Source: Paenibacillus sp. FSL K6-1330 (GTDB taxonomy: Bacteria; Bacillota; Bacilli; Paenibacillales; Paenibacillaceae). Taken from it: a DNA stretch of 64,000 bases. Made by a program: the position numbers and the translations under genes. Positions 35,028 to 44,338 of this stretch are shown in pieces; position 1 is the stretch's first letter; every line of letters begins with the position of its first letter. Below the pieces are notes generated by a model that was not told the origin of the DNA, ran no database searches, and worked only from the letters and a program-made list of their open reading frames with translations. The stretch covers positions 3,609,501-3,673,500 of the forward strand of contig NZ_CP150269.1 in NCBI RefSeq assembly GCF_037976825.1, given 5' to 3'.

Positions 35028-35882
35028 ATGGTAACCGTTGAGCAATTCACGCATAGGGGAATCCATTTCTTGAATGAAGATGCGCTTGTCATAAACGAGC
35101 TAGCCGCAGTGTATGGCGTGTTAGATGGGGTTTCATCCATCGTCCCATACCTCAGCGACAAGAAGGAAACCGGAGGTTACATCGCTGCTCAAGCCGTGAA
35201 GAACTACTTCGAATCACTGGACCGGGTCGAACAGCTTACGGAGCATGCTGCGGCAGCGAACCAAAAGCTAAGAGAACTTATGCTGCAAGCCAATATCAAC
35301 ATGGAGAAAAAAGACGGGCTTTGGGGTACTGCTCTTGCTCTTGTACGAATTCAAGAGGATCGCGTGGAATTTATACAGACAGGCGACTGCATGATTCTTG
35401 CCATATACCAAGATGGGGAGGTTCGCCCGTTAACCTGGAGGCAAGTCGCTCATTTAGAATCTCCGGCGATCGCAAAATGGGAGGAGGGCGTGAGTAAGGG
35501 ATTGTCCAATCAAAAAGACCTCCACGGGACGGTGATTGATATCATCAGGGAGAATCGCTTTCAGAGTAACATAAATGGGGGTTATGGAGTACTGAACGGG
35601 GAGGCCCATGCCGTTCACTTTCTCGAATGCGGAAAGATCAACAGGTCACGATTAAAGCACGTAATTTTGTTAACGGATGGTTTATTCTGGCCTGAGAGCG
35701 ATGTACCGAGTGATCGATTCTATTGGGATTATATCGCGCAGCGGATCCTCGAAAAGGGCGTTGAGCAGTATGCACTTGAATTACTAGAGATCGAAGAGGC
35801 TGACCCTGAGTGCTTAACATATGCAAGATTCAAAAAATCCGATGACAAAACAGGCATGGTGCTTCACTTTAACAACCCATAG
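35028..35882 (+). CDS. PP2C-like protein phosphatase
   Basis: This protein of about 284 residues has the PP2C outline: RGIHFLNEDALV (first metal Asp region), YGVLDGVSS (DG metal motif), ALALVRIQEDRVEFIQTGDC and ILLTDGLFWPE (second DG). The usual GDSR reads GDCM here, so the family is divergent. PP2C enzymes remove phosphate from Ser/Thr; many spore-formers use them in stress or sporulation control. ATG at 35028 is chosen over one at 35022 because AGGAGG ends 6 nt before the former. No kinase or antisigma partner is adjacent. Confidence 0.8.
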   Translation: MVTVEQFTHRGIHFLNEDALVINELAAVYGVLDGVSSIVPYLSDKKETGGYIAAQAVKNYFESLDRVEQLTEHAAAANQKLRELMLQANINMEKKDGLWGTALALVRIQEDRVEFIQTGDCMILAIYQDGEVRPLTWRQVAHLESPAIAKWEEGVSKGLSNQKDLHGTVIDIIRENRFQSNINGGYGVLNGEAHAVHFLECGKINRSRLKHVILLTDGLFWPESDVPSDRFYWDYIAQRILEKGVEQYALELLEIEEADPECLTYARFKKSDDKTGMVLHFNNP

Positions 35883-35977
35883 TTGGTCGAATACGATATA
35901 AGCGTACTTTGCCTAACAACATTTTCATGTCCAATTCATATTTTATGGTAATGGCATGGAAGCGGGAGGTATGTAGT

Positions 35978-36145
35978 ATGGGCCAAGGAACGCAAAGAAA
36001 ACGCAGACAAGGAAATTCGAAAAAAGCGACGGTTAAACAATTGGCGTTTATTGCAGCCATTTTAATATTGATTGCCTCAGCTATAGGCCTCTACGTTGCG
36101 TATGATGATTTGTTCGAGGAAGACGGCGTTGAAGTTGTCGTATAA
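35978..36145 (+). CDS. Tiny single-pass membrane protein with basic N-terminus
   Basis: The 55-residue protein has a very basic first 20 residues (GQGTQRKRRQGNSKKATVKQ), one membrane helix (about 21-42) and an acidic tail, EEDGVEVV. The ATG at 35978 follows CGGGAGGT with 7-nt spacing; the frame is open further upstream, but no ribosome site supports a longer form. Charges favour the N-terminus inside. No family recognised. Confidence 0.65.
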   Translation: MGQGTQRKRRQGNSKKATVKQLAFIAAILILIASAIGLYVAYDDLFEEDGVEVVV

Positions 36146-36228
36146 CTAAATGGGTTTAAATAAACCAATCTCCATAAACGTTTATTTATCTTTCATATAT
36201 ATGACATATCGAATTTACGCTTCAATAT

Positions 36229-36267
36229 GAAGGCAGCCGTTCTGATCATTAGAACAGGCTGCCTTTG
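36229..36267. terminator. Bidirectional terminator between small membrane gene and ger operon
   Basis: AAGGCAGCC pairs with GGCTGCCTT, with inner TTCT/AGAA pairing. T-rich sequence on both sides lets it serve both converging transcripts. Confidence 0.85.
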
Positions 36268-36290
36268 TCATGGATTCCTTTATAGCTGAA

Positions 36291-37478
36291 TTAGGAGTTT
36301 GGTTTTGGGGTATTCGGACCTTTATGATGAGGCAGCAACTTCATGCCGGCATGCTCCAGATGGACTTTTACTTGAACCGATTCCAGAGCGCCTGGATCAA
36401 TCGGTTGGGAAGACGACTGATATGTTTTTTTCCAAAGTCGGGAATCTTTCTTAAAAAAAAGGTGCTCCAAGCTGAATAGGTCCGTTTTTGAAGCAACCCC
36501 GTTTTTAAACGTAGTTAGAATTTCCTCCCGCACTTCCGCTGCTGCCTGTATTTCGATTTCAGCCTTGGTCATGTCATCGAGAGCTTCATCCACGCTTCCA
36601 TTTAACTTCAGATGAACACGGTATTTGGGCATGCCGTTAACAATAACTAATTCTTTGCGAACTTTGGGATTTGTTAATACCACGACCCCTGCATATTCGC
36701 CGCGCTTATTCGTGAACAGGATGTGAGATCGTTTCGTATCGGTTTCCAGCCAACGCAAGCCTGTGAGTTTATCATTGGTGAATAGTCCATTCGATACCCC
36801 TTTAGATATAGCAAATACTCCGTTAATCACCAATTTCGGATTATCTTTTTGGTTTAAGCTCCAGGTCTTTTTATCAACCGACAGATTAGGAAGCAACACC
36901 GTGCTGGCTGGTTCTGTAATCAGCGCCATGAAATCGAAATATCGAATCGGTACGATATAGGATTTTTGTTTAAACTCCTCAGTAGGTTCATGAGCTAACG
37001 TATTCAATTGGGAGAGGTTGAAAAACGCAGGGACAGTAAACAATTGATCGATGGAGTCTTTTGTACCATATACCCAAGGTGTCATACGAACCTCCTGATA
37101 CCGGCCGATGGTATCCAGTTTGGTTAGGACATTTGATTTCAGCACGTTCTCACTAAGTAGAATACAGGAAATATGGCTCCAGCTGGTTCGTTCCTGTAAG
37201 GTATCGTATAGGGCGTTTACCGCCATGTCCAATGTTTTACCCTTTGTTTTGGAAGTCCACACCTGGGATGGCTTTTCCGCCTTTCCGGTTTCGGTTTTGG
37301 CTACGGATGTAAAATCCATCATTTGGGTATATACAACGAAGTTACCGTCCTCCTGATCGATGCCGATGGCTGTGATGTAATTCATGTCTTGTATTTCCTT
37401 GATGTCCCAGCAACCCGTTAACAGATTTAGAATTACCATTAACAACATTAATTTTATGATTCTGACGCAAATTGTCAT
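36291..37478 (-). CDS. Spore germinant receptor C subunit, Ger(x)C lipoprotein (second operon)
   Basis: The 395-residue Ger(x)C lipoprotein has lipobox LLTGC (Cys23) and the family start WDIKEIQDMNYITAIGID. It is the C component of a second GerA-type receptor. The ATG at 37478 is chosen: it lies one base after the A-gene stop and GAAAGGGAA precedes it; a longer frame reaching 37511 overlaps the A gene and lacks a ribosome site. It is last in the B-A-C operon, followed by a terminator. Confidence 0.92.
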   Translation of the reverse strand: MTICVRIIKLMLLMVILNLLTGCWDIKEIQDMNYITAIGIDQEDGNFVVYTQMMDFTSVAKTETGKAEKPSQVWTSKTKGKTLDMAVNALYDTLQERTSWSHISCILLSENVLKSNVLTKLDTIGRYQEVRMTPWVYGTKDSIDQLFTVPAFFNLSQLNTLAHEPTEEFKQKSYIVPIRYFDFMALITEPASTVLLPNLSVDKKTWSLNQKDNPKLVINGVFAISKGVSNGLFTNDKLTGLRWLETDTKRSHILFTNKRGEYAGVVVLTNPKVRKELVIVNGMPKYRVHLKLNGSVDEALDDMTKAEIEIQAAAEVREEILTTFKNGVASKTDLFSLEHLFFKKDSRLWKKTYQSSSQPIDPGALESVQVKVHLEHAGMKLLPHHKGPNTPKPNS

Positions 37479-37479
37479 C

Positions 37480-39009
37480 TCATGTAGGTTCCCTTTCTTC
37501 AGATGTGTCATCTATCGTCTGAAACATTTCCGGTCGGTTTTTGTTGAAAGCCCATGGTTTTTTTAAGAGGGAGCTCAACAGATCCTTGTAGGTTAATGGT
37601 GATAGAGGAGCTAGATACGGAAGACCGAAGGATTCCAATACAGAGAGGTAGGCAATGAGACTTAATATTCCGATGAAGAATCCGAGCATGCCTAGCAAGG
37701 AAGACCATAACAGCACATATAGACGAATAATGCTGACCGTCCCGCTTAGTGTTTGATTGACTAATGTAAAAGTCGCAACTGCGGTTGTTGCAGATACAAC
37801 CAGCATGGTGGGTGACGTAAGGCCCGCGCGGATGGCAGCATCGCCGATAATCAGACCGCCCAGGACAGCAATGGTTTGACCGACTGCTTTGGGCAGCCTG
37901 ATCCCAGCCTCCCTGAATAATTCGAACATGCCCAGCATTAATAAGATCTCCATTGGCGCGGAGAGCGGAAGCCCGAATCTGGAGACGGTGACGGTCGCAA
38001 GAAGGAGAAAGGGAAGCTGATCCATGTTGTAGCATGTCAAGGCAACCCAAAATCCCGGGAGCATAATGGCAAGAGATAGACCTAACAACCTGAGAAGTCG
38101 CTCAAAGATTACAAAGTGGTAAGGGAAATAAGAATCTTCTGGTGTTTTTAATAATTCCAGTAAGTTGCATGGTGCAATCAATGCCATTGGCGATCCATCC
38201 ACAAGAATGGTAAAACGTCCTCTAAGCAAGCACTCCACGACAAAATCCGGCCTGCCAATGTAGTCCATAAGTGGAAACAGGGACAGGGTAGAATCGGAAA
38301 GCGCCTCCTCCAGCTGACCGCTGGTTACCAGAGCATCGACTTTGATCCCTTTTAAACGCTCTTTAGCCTCGTCGACAATCTCCGGGCGTATAATATCGGA
38401 AACATACAGAAGCGCTACTCTGGTCTGACTGCGATCGCCGATGATCATTTGTTCATTGTGGAGTGTGGCCGTGCGAAGTCGTTTTCGAACAAGTGCCACG
38501 TTCATGTTTAAATCCTCCGTAAAAGCGTCTCGCGCCCCTTTGATAGCCACCTCCGTATTGGATTCCTCAGGTTGTCTATTAGGACGCGCGGCGAGATCGA
38601 TGGAATAAAAGCATTTTTCTGTTAAAAAAAATAGTATCATTCGTCCTGCAAACAGAAACTTTACAACATCGGCAGGCTGTTTAATTTTGCTCCATTCCAT
38701 CGATTTATCCAGTTCTCTGGCTAACGGCTCCCAATCATTGAAGTGTTCCAGTTTTTCTTCCAGATCTGGCAGCACATATTGGGTCATCAGCTTGGAATCA
38801 ACCATGCCTTCGCTGTAGAGCAGCAATACGGGAATACCATCTTCATGCTTTCCCGGGAAAGATTTGATGACGACATCCGCAGAATTGGCAAACATGGAAC
38901 GCAGGGATTCCTCATCCAACGTGTCGGATGCGGGCTCACGGTCCAGAATGAACCTGGTTTGTTTCGATTTTCGGCGGAACATACCGTTTCGAGGTCTGTG
39001 ATTTGTCAT
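37480..39009 (-). CDS. Spore germinant receptor A subunit, GerAA family (second operon)
   Basis: The 509-residue GerA-family protein has a soluble N-terminal domain with FTILVDGSPMALIAPCNLLE near its end and a membrane domain with ELFREAGIRLPKAVGQTIAV and LIIGDAAIRAGLTSPTMLVV. It is the middle gene of the operon, starting 3 nt after the B-gene stop, and its own stop nearly touches the C-gene start. It is clearly diverged from the A subunit at 15.2 kb (different N-terminus), so it is an independent receptor rather than a recent copy. Confidence 0.94.
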   Translation of the reverse strand: MTNHRPRNGMFRRKSKQTRFILDREPASDTLDEESLRSMFANSADVVIKSFPGKHEDGIPVLLLYSEGMVDSKLMTQYVLPDLEEKLEHFNDWEPLARELDKSMEWSKIKQPADVVKFLFAGRMILFFLTEKCFYSIDLAARPNRQPEESNTEVAIKGARDAFTEDLNMNVALVRKRLRTATLHNEQMIIGDRSQTRVALLYVSDIIRPEIVDEAKERLKGIKVDALVTSGQLEEALSDSTLSLFPLMDYIGRPDFVVECLLRGRFTILVDGSPMALIAPCNLLELLKTPEDSYFPYHFVIFERLLRLLGLSLAIMLPGFWVALTCYNMDQLPFLLLATVTVSRFGLPLSAPMEILLMLGMFELFREAGIRLPKAVGQTIAVLGGLIIGDAAIRAGLTSPTMLVVSATTAVATFTLVNQTLSGTVSIIRLYVLLWSSLLGMLGFFIGILSLIAYLSVLESFGLPYLAPLSPLTYKDLLSSLLKKPWAFNKNRPEMFQTIDDTSEEREPT

Positions 39010-39012
39010 CTT

Positions 39013-40098
39013 CTATCCTCCGTTTGTTTTAGGTTTAAATGCTACTGCAATCGCAATGAAAAGCGTCAGCACGGAAAGAAAGCCTAAGAATGCCAGCGAG
39101 TATTTGCCCAGAACGAATAACTCGATTTGTCTATCGATTACCGGAATTAAAGAGAAGACAGACAGTGCGATACCCACCCCTAACAAATACCAGAAGCGTC
39201 GCTTGGATTTTTTAAAGGATATGCCATCGGCCATAATAAACAGGAACAGAGAAATACGAATTAATGTGCCCGATATCCATTGGTACAAAGCCAGAAAATC
39301 AACATGCGTTATATATTTGGTAATGGTGACCAGCATCCACTGTTCGTATGCGGGATAGCGTGATTCCATGGCGGGAACAGGTCCGAATGCGGCGATAGCT
39401 CCCATCAATGGTCCCAGCGTGAGTCCGCCCAGAAGAACAGATAATATGACAATCGAGAGGTAGTTCATCTTTCGTTTCATGTGATGCTGAAGAAAGATCA
39501 GCACGATCATCTCCATAAACCCGCCGCCGGCTACGATCATGCTTTTGAGCATAGGCGTGTATCCTTCCACGAGTAGGGGCGTCAACAATGAATAGTCCTT
39601 ATATTGAAGATTCGACACAGCTACAAAATGTCCCAACACCCATACAATGGGAAGCAGGATTCCGGATATGATGGCTATCGAGCGAATACCGTTATTTGCC
39701 ACATAAACGCACAAAAGGATAAGGGTGAGCGAGACGACCGTTTTGGGCGTTCTCGGCAAGTAGGTGACATGAATCCAGGTCGCCGTTTCTCTTAATATCA
39801 CCATGGACATCCAAAAAAAGTAGAGTGTTATTATGCTGGCGAATATCCAACCCATGACCGGACCAAAAGAATCTTTGAACCAGGCGATTATAGACTGTTG
39901 GTGTGTTCGCTTCATGATAAAAAACAAAATGTAAACCCAGCCGATATGAAGGATCATGGTCATCAGGGTGCCCATCCATGCATCGCGGCCTGCGGTTTGC
40001 AGAAGAAGAGGGATCAGGATTACGTGATTGGTTATCCCCAAGGATAACAGCATGATGAAATATACATCGATCAAGGATATCTTTTTGGTTGTGGCCAT
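39013..40098 (-). CDS. Spore germinant receptor B subunit, GerAB-type permease (second operon)
   Basis: The 361-residue endospore germination permease has about ten helices, starting KKISLIDVYFIMLLSLGITN. It is the first gene of the operon, unlike the usual A-B-C order. The ATG at 40098 has GGAGAG 7 nt upstream; a frame-extending ATG at 40113 has no ribosome site. The B subunit is expected to bind the nutrient germinant. Upstream is the 640-bp region with the large inverted repeat. Confidence 0.92.
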   Translation of the reverse strand: MATTKKISLIDVYFIMLLSLGITNHVILIPLLLQTAGRDAWMGTLMTMILHIGWVYILFFIMKRTHQQSIIAWFKDSFGPVMGWIFASIITLYFFWMSMVILRETATWIHVTYLPRTPKTVVSLTLILLCVYVANNGIRSIAIISGILLPIVWVLGHFVAVSNLQYKDYSLLTPLLVEGYTPMLKSMIVAGGGFMEMIVLIFLQHHMKRKMNYLSIVILSVLLGGLTLGPLMGAIAAFGPVPAMESRYPAYEQWMLVTITKYITHVDFLALYQWISGTLIRISLFLFIMADGISFKKSKRRFWYLLGVGIALSVFSLIPVIDRQIELFVLGKYSLAFLGFLSVLTLFIAIAVAFKPKTNGG

Positions 40099-40516
40099 TA
40101 TACTACTCTCCATATGAGGGAATACATGCTAATTCGATACAGTGAGTATTCTCCATTATCCGCATTTTATGTATGAGGTGAAGAAGTACAACCATCCTGT
40201 ATGTGGCTGCGAACAGAATGGGGAGGGGATATCAGGTCATTAATTACTTACTAAGTTGGGACCGGGAATGCGAATCGGTTTCATGGAAAAGTCGGATCGC
40301 CTGTCGAATGGATGTGGTTTTTGCGATTACCCAAGAAATAATCAGGGGAAATCATCTGTCTGTTAAATAGCGAAACATTGAAAATCGGGTTGGCAATTGT
40401 GTGGAGTGGGGGGAGCCGTTCTGGTTTTTAGAGGATGCATGGAGAACATGAAGTCGTGGGTTTTTACTGCTCTAAGAAAATGATTTCTATCCAGTAACCA
40501 TACCGTTGACCTCAAC

Positions 40517-40557
40517 TATTTAATGTGATTAATTAAAATGATTAATCACATTAAATA
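40517..40557. repeat. Perfect inverted repeat, 17-bp arms, 7-nt loop
   Basis: The left arm TATTTAATGTGATTAAT and the right arm ATTAATCACATTAAATA are exact reverse complements, separated by TAAAATG. It is followed within 60 bp by CGTCA-ATTAA-TGACG and by the palindrome ATTAAATATATTTAAT. It is too AT-rich to be a good terminator and has no T-run; an operator cluster, a small RNA hairpin or a relic of a mobile element are all possible. Confidence 0.75.
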
Positions 40558-40674
40558 TAATCAATGAATGGCGAAAGTATCGTCAATTAATGACGTTAAT
40601 TAAATATATTTAATATCATTAACTATTGTCTCCAAAGCCCGTAACCAAGGGTTGGGGCAGTAGTTCTATTGCAT

Positions 40675-40717
40675 AACAAAAGCATCGCAGATCCAATTAT
40701 AATCGGACCTGCGATGC
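40675..40717 (-). terminator. Terminator of the GxGYxYP gene
   Basis: On the minus strand GCATCGCAGGTCC and GGATCTGCGATGC pair around a short AT loop, followed by TTTTGTT, 35 nt after the gene's stop. Confidence 0.85.
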
Positions 40718-40751
40718 CCTTAAATATCTGTCACTTGTTTAACGGGAATGA

Positions 40752-42806
40752 TCATTTCTTGTTTGGCAAGTTGTAGCTTTCACGGATCAAGGAGAAATAA
40801 TGATCGGCGCGAACGACTTTGAAATCTGCCCCGAGCTGTTCGGTCAGGGCCAGCGCATCGGATGGAGTCATACTCCATGCTAACATACCGAGCGAGACGA
40901 ACAACGGTGACTTACCATCCCAATTCGCTTTGGCTTCATTGAGCACCTGCAATCCGTCTTGAACGGTGCTGATCCCGCGGATCGTAGACACGGGCAGGCT
41001 GTCGCCGATAATTTCAATTCCGTATTTGTCTTCATAACTAATAAATAACCCAGGTACGTTATATTCCTCCTCATAAGCTTTTGCTTTATCCGGTGACAAC
41101 GGCACATTCTCGCTATCAACTCGGTTCAGTACATAAGGGATTGTCATTCCTGTCTTTCTCATATACCTTTCGGTTTGCTGCAAAAACGCCCGGAAGCTTG
41201 CATCAGGCCATGGACTCGGATAGAAGTAACCGGCACCGGAAGGCCCGGCAATAAGCAAATCATTCTCCGTTGCCGTGTTTTGATAGTAATTCAATATGGC
41301 AGGGGCACCTTCATAGAGCAGTGGGCTTGAAGTCCAGTTTATCGGAACCTTGCCTCTGGCCGGGTCATCCCACATGACGCGCATGCGATGCTGGTTATAT
41401 TGAAAGTTGTCGCCTTCCGTAAAGGTGTATGTTACGTAAATTTTGTTCTCAAGCGCCGGCCGAGGAGGCGTTTTCGCCAGCTTGAAATCCGGCTTGGTTC
41501 CCGAGAAGACCGTCAGATTGCTGAACCAATCGGCTGCAAGCACATAGACGCCGTAACGGGAGGCAATCTCGACCGAGCTGAACTCACCTTCCACATCATT
41601 GCTGAACCAGCCGAGATAAGGGGTGCCCGGCTTCACATCGGACATAATTTTCTCGAAGAGCGCCTTTTGCTCAGGTACATTGGAATCGAGCCAGAATACC
41701 ATCGCTTTATTGGCGACGGCGTAATCTCTTAAATAGCCATAGGGTTCCTGCTGCTCGGCAGAGGGAGGACGGATATTCCCTGCCGAAACCTTGTACTGGT
41801 TCCACATATCGACTTCAGCGGTCAGTTTCTGAGTTCCCGCAGGCGGAGTGAATTCATACACAAAATAACTGCCGTTATCGGCAAAGCGGTGACCGCCTTG
41901 GCCTTCACTGAACTTCGAGTTTTGCCGATCATAGAGATAAGAGTCTTCTTCAGGGGTTCCTGCAATGAATCTCGCTATCTCTTTGTCGTCAGCCTTGACC
42001 GTAACTTCATGTACTGCGGGTCCCCAACCATCCTGGGTGAAAGCATCATCAAAGCGCAGATAAACCGCTGATTCTCCCAAGAGCGAGGAGAGGTCGAGGT
42101 TATAAGTATCACGGTTGCTTGCATCCCGCACCTGTTGCTTCTCTTCGGCAATCGTCACGAACGATTCAGGCATTCCGGAAGGAATACGAATCGCTGTATC
42201 CGGATCCAGCCCGATCAGCATCTGATGAGTCGTCTGCTTCCACAGATGCTCATATTGCCAGGTGTAAGCATCAAGCCGGTTATTGAATTTGCCGCGAAGA
42301 TCGTCTAGGATCTTCAAATTATGCGGGGCTTTGGACAATTGGGCGGCCAGATCCGGACTGGCAACGACCGCATTCTTCAAACCTGCGAGCGTGGTGGCGA
42401 CATTAATCGTATCAGGAACTTTTGGATCATATACAATCATGCCTTTAACCTCGCTCCGATAAGCGGAGAACACGTCCCAATAATCTTCATGAAGCGTGTA
42501 AGGCACCTTTATATCCGCAAGCCAGGTTAATTTCCCTTCTTCCTGGGATTCAATCAAATAGATTCGGGGCTCTTCCCTGTTAACGATTCCCTGCAAAGTC
42601 CCTAACAACAATTTAATGTCACCTGGCGCATTATAAATATCTGCGACATCCAGATGCTTAGGCTTCTTGAAGTTTGGCAGTTCGCGGTTCTTGGAGCCGT
42701 TAGGTTGCGCTGACTGTGCATTCGTTCCCGAAGCGTAAGCTGCGCCGGTCGTTAATGAAAAAGCGCATAGGATAGCTAAACAGAGAATCGTGACTCTACG
42801 AGCCAT
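40752..42806 (-). CDS. Secreted GxGYxYP-family putative glycoside hydrolase
   Basis: The 684-residue protein has a cleavable signal peptide (ILCLAILCAFSLTTGAAYAS). Its name motif is present as GPSGAGYFYPSPWPD, and the N-terminal GxGYxYP domain start is seen as LGTLQGIVNREEPRIYLI. The family is found in glycan-degrading bacteria and is suspected to be a glycoside hydrolase, without a proven activity known to me. An inserted region of about 120 residues (225-345) looks like a carbohydrate-binding beta domain. It is divergent from the GntR-type regulator gene, and the shared gap has operator-like dyads. Confidence 0.85.
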   Translation of the reverse strand: MARRVTILCLAILCAFSLTTGAAYASGTNAQSAQPNGSKNRELPNFKKPKHLDVADIYNAPGDIKLLLGTLQGIVNREEPRIYLIESQEEGKLTWLADIKVPYTLHEDYWDVFSAYRSEVKGMIVYDPKVPDTINVATTLAGLKNAVVASPDLAAQLSKAPHNLKILDDLRGKFNNRLDAYTWQYEHLWKQTTHQMLIGLDPDTAIRIPSGMPESFVTIAEEKQQVRDASNRDTYNLDLSSLLGESAVYLRFDDAFTQDGWGPAVHEVTVKADDKEIARFIAGTPEEDSYLYDRQNSKFSEGQGGHRFADNGSYFVYEFTPPAGTQKLTAEVDMWNQYKVSAGNIRPPSAEQQEPYGYLRDYAVANKAMVFWLDSNVPEQKALFEKIMSDVKPGTPYLGWFSNDVEGEFSSVEIASRYGVYVLAADWFSNLTVFSGTKPDFKLAKTPPRPALENKIYVTYTFTEGDNFQYNQHRMRVMWDDPARGKVPINWTSSPLLYEGAPAILNYYQNTATENDLLIAGPSGAGYFYPSPWPDASFRAFLQQTERYMRKTGMTIPYVLNRVDSENVPLSPDKAKAYEEEYNVPGLFISYEDKYGIEIIGDSLPVSTIRGISTVQDGLQVLNEAKANWDGKSPLFVSLGMLAWSMTPSDALALTEQLGADFKVVRADHYFSLIRESYNLPNKK

Positions 42807-42913
42807 GGCGAATTCACTCCTTGTTATGGTCTATGGTCAGAAATGGAAACGTGTGTATCCGTAAACATCGATCCTCCTTTTGCGGCCCAATAGCCGTCAA
42901 CACTACGCTTATC

Positions 42914-42942
42914 AACACATATTTAATATATTCAAATGTGTT
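42914..42942. promoter_or_regulatory. Operator-like dyad between the GxGYxYP and GntR-type genes
   Basis: AACACAT and ATGTGTT arms flank a 15-nt centre that contains AATATATTCAA. The reverse complement, TTGAATATATT, recurs exactly at 44344-44354 before the operon at 44.4 kb. It is a candidate binding site of the regulator encoded at 43.1 kb. Confidence 0.5.
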
Positions 42943-43072
42943 TTTACAAGTAGTTCGACAAAACTTCCTATAATTCTTGAAAATCAGGCAATTTAAACGT
43001 AGGCATATCAAGGGTTTGTCGTAATGGGCTGTTGATCGACTCATGCTTGTTTATTGCGCTTGTATGTGTAAG

Positions 43073-43097
43073 GATATATTATATATTTCAAATATCA
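43073..43097. promoter_or_regulatory. Operator-like AT-rich dyad before the GntR-type gene
   Basis: GATAT and ATATC arms flank an AT-rich centre containing ATTTCAAAT, close to the core found at 42914 and 44344. It lies 17-41 bp before the regulator's start and could give autoregulation. Confidence 0.4.
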
Positions 43098-43113
43098 TGA
43101 ATGAATTGGTGAT

Positions 43114-44271
43114 GTGATTAGAATGAGTGCAAACGATCGAATTCCGTTGTATCAGCAAATCCAGGACTATATCCGACACGTCATAGCAGCAGAAAATATG
43201 AAGCCAGGTGACCGCATTCCGACAGAAAAGGAGCTGATGGATCAGTTTCATGTCAGTAAAATAACCGTTGCCAATGCCCTAACCGGATTAGCGAATGAGA
43301 AATTGATTGCCCGTGTGCCGGGTAAAGGCAGTTTTGTAGCAGAGGAGGCTGACTTCTCACCTGCTGGCCAGTCATCGACAACGCTGCTTAGGGGAAGAGA
43401 CGGGAAACTGGCCACGGGCATGATTGGCGTGATTATGCCCACCATCCATGATTATTTCGCGATCAGACTCATTGAGGGAATCCAAGAGGCACTGAATCAC
43501 GAAGGTTATCGCAGCATGATCATGTTGACCGATGGCAAGCTGGAGAAAGAAAAGGATGCCATCAAAGAGCTGAAGGCTCTCGGAGCCGAAGGGCTGTTGA
43601 TTTTCCCGGTCGACGAGGAGAACTACAACGAGGAAATACTGGGTATGAAGCTATCCGGTTTTCCTTTTGTGCTGATCGATCGGTATTTACCTGGGGTCGA
43701 GACCCACTATATTGCCGCCGATGGAAGGCGGGGTACGAGACTTGCCGTTGAACATCTATGGGAGCTTGGACACCGGGACATCGCCATATGCTCGGATTCT
43801 CCCCTTCAAACCGTCACGGTTCAGGAGCGGATCGAAGGTTACATTGATGCTTTAAAAGACAAAGGCGCATTAATCAATCCGGCGCATATGATTACGGATT
43901 TCAAACCGCTGAGCGTGCTCAAGGATGCCGAAGCTCATCCACTGTACCGGTATATCCGAAACCGCATGGTTACCGCCTATATTTCGCTGAATGGGAGATT
44001 GGGCGTACAAATCTATCAAATGGCCAAGCAAGCGGGGCTTAACGTGCCGGAAGACGTTTCGATCGTCAGCTTCGACGATCCGACTTCCATCGTGGAGGAA
44101 TTCAGCATATTTACCCATGTGAAGCAGTTTGAATGGGATATGGGATATCAAGCAGCCGGAAAACTGCTCGAAGTATTGCGCGGTCATGGAGAAGTGAAGA
44201 GTTACAGCAAATTGCTGATTGAGCCTGAGCTTGTGATCCGCCAAACGTCGAGTCATGTTCCACAAACTTAA
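43114..44271 (+). CDS. GntR-type regulator with LacI-like sugar-sensing domain (AraR-like)
   Basis: The 385-residue protein joins a GntR winged helix (about 5-75: IPLYQQIQDYIRHVIAAE, FHVSKITVANALTGLANEKL) to a LacI/periplasmic-binding-protein-type effector domain (about 95-380: MIGVIMPTIHDYFAIRLIEG, FPFVLIDRYLPGV, VSIVSFDDPTSIVEEF). B. subtilis AraR has this architecture. It probably represses the neighbouring hydrolase and transport genes until its sugar binds. GTG at 43114 or ATG at 43123 may start it; the ribosome site is weak. Confidence 0.9.
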   Translation: MIRMSANDRIPLYQQIQDYIRHVIAAENMKPGDRIPTEKELMDQFHVSKITVANALTGLANEKLIARVPGKGSFVAEEADFSPAGQSSTTLLRGRDGKLATGMIGVIMPTIHDYFAIRLIEGIQEALNHEGYRSMIMLTDGKLEKEKDAIKELKALGAEGLLIFPVDEENYNEEILGMKLSGFPFVLIDRYLPGVETHYIAADGRRGTRLAVEHLWELGHRDIAICSDSPLQTVTVQERIEGYIDALKDKGALINPAHMITDFKPLSVLKDAEAHPLYRYIRNRMVTAYISLNGRLGVQIYQMAKQAGLNVPEDVSIVSFDDPTSIVEEFSIFTHVKQFEWDMGYQAAGKLLEVLRGHGEVKSYSKLLIEPELVIRQTSSHVPQT

Positions 44272-44286
44272 TATTTACGCTAAGGA

Positions 44287-44323
44287 AAAGCCTTTTCCGT
44301 TAACTAACGGAGAAGGCTTTTTT
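44287..44323 (+). terminator. Rho-independent terminator of the regulator gene
   Basis: AAAAGCCTTTTCCGTT pairs with AACGGAGAAGGCTTTT around a 4-nt loop, followed by TTAATT. Confidence 0.92.
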
Positions 44324-44338
44324 AATTCTCTCTAAAAA

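Larger units (their letters stand above)
40114..40751. other. Gene-free stretch upstream of the second ger operon
   Basis: No coding frame of note is visible in either strand. It must hold the ger promoter (near 40100-40180, minus strand). It also holds the 17-bp-arm inverted repeat at 40517-40557, a further AT-rich palindrome at 40596-40613 and a terminator at 40675-40717. The rest shows nothing I can name. Confidence 0.6.

Noticed and set aside
35909..36145. Longer 78-residue version of the small membrane protein
   Set aside because: The TTG at 35909 has no ribosome site, while the internal ATG at 35978 has CGGGAGGT at good spacing.
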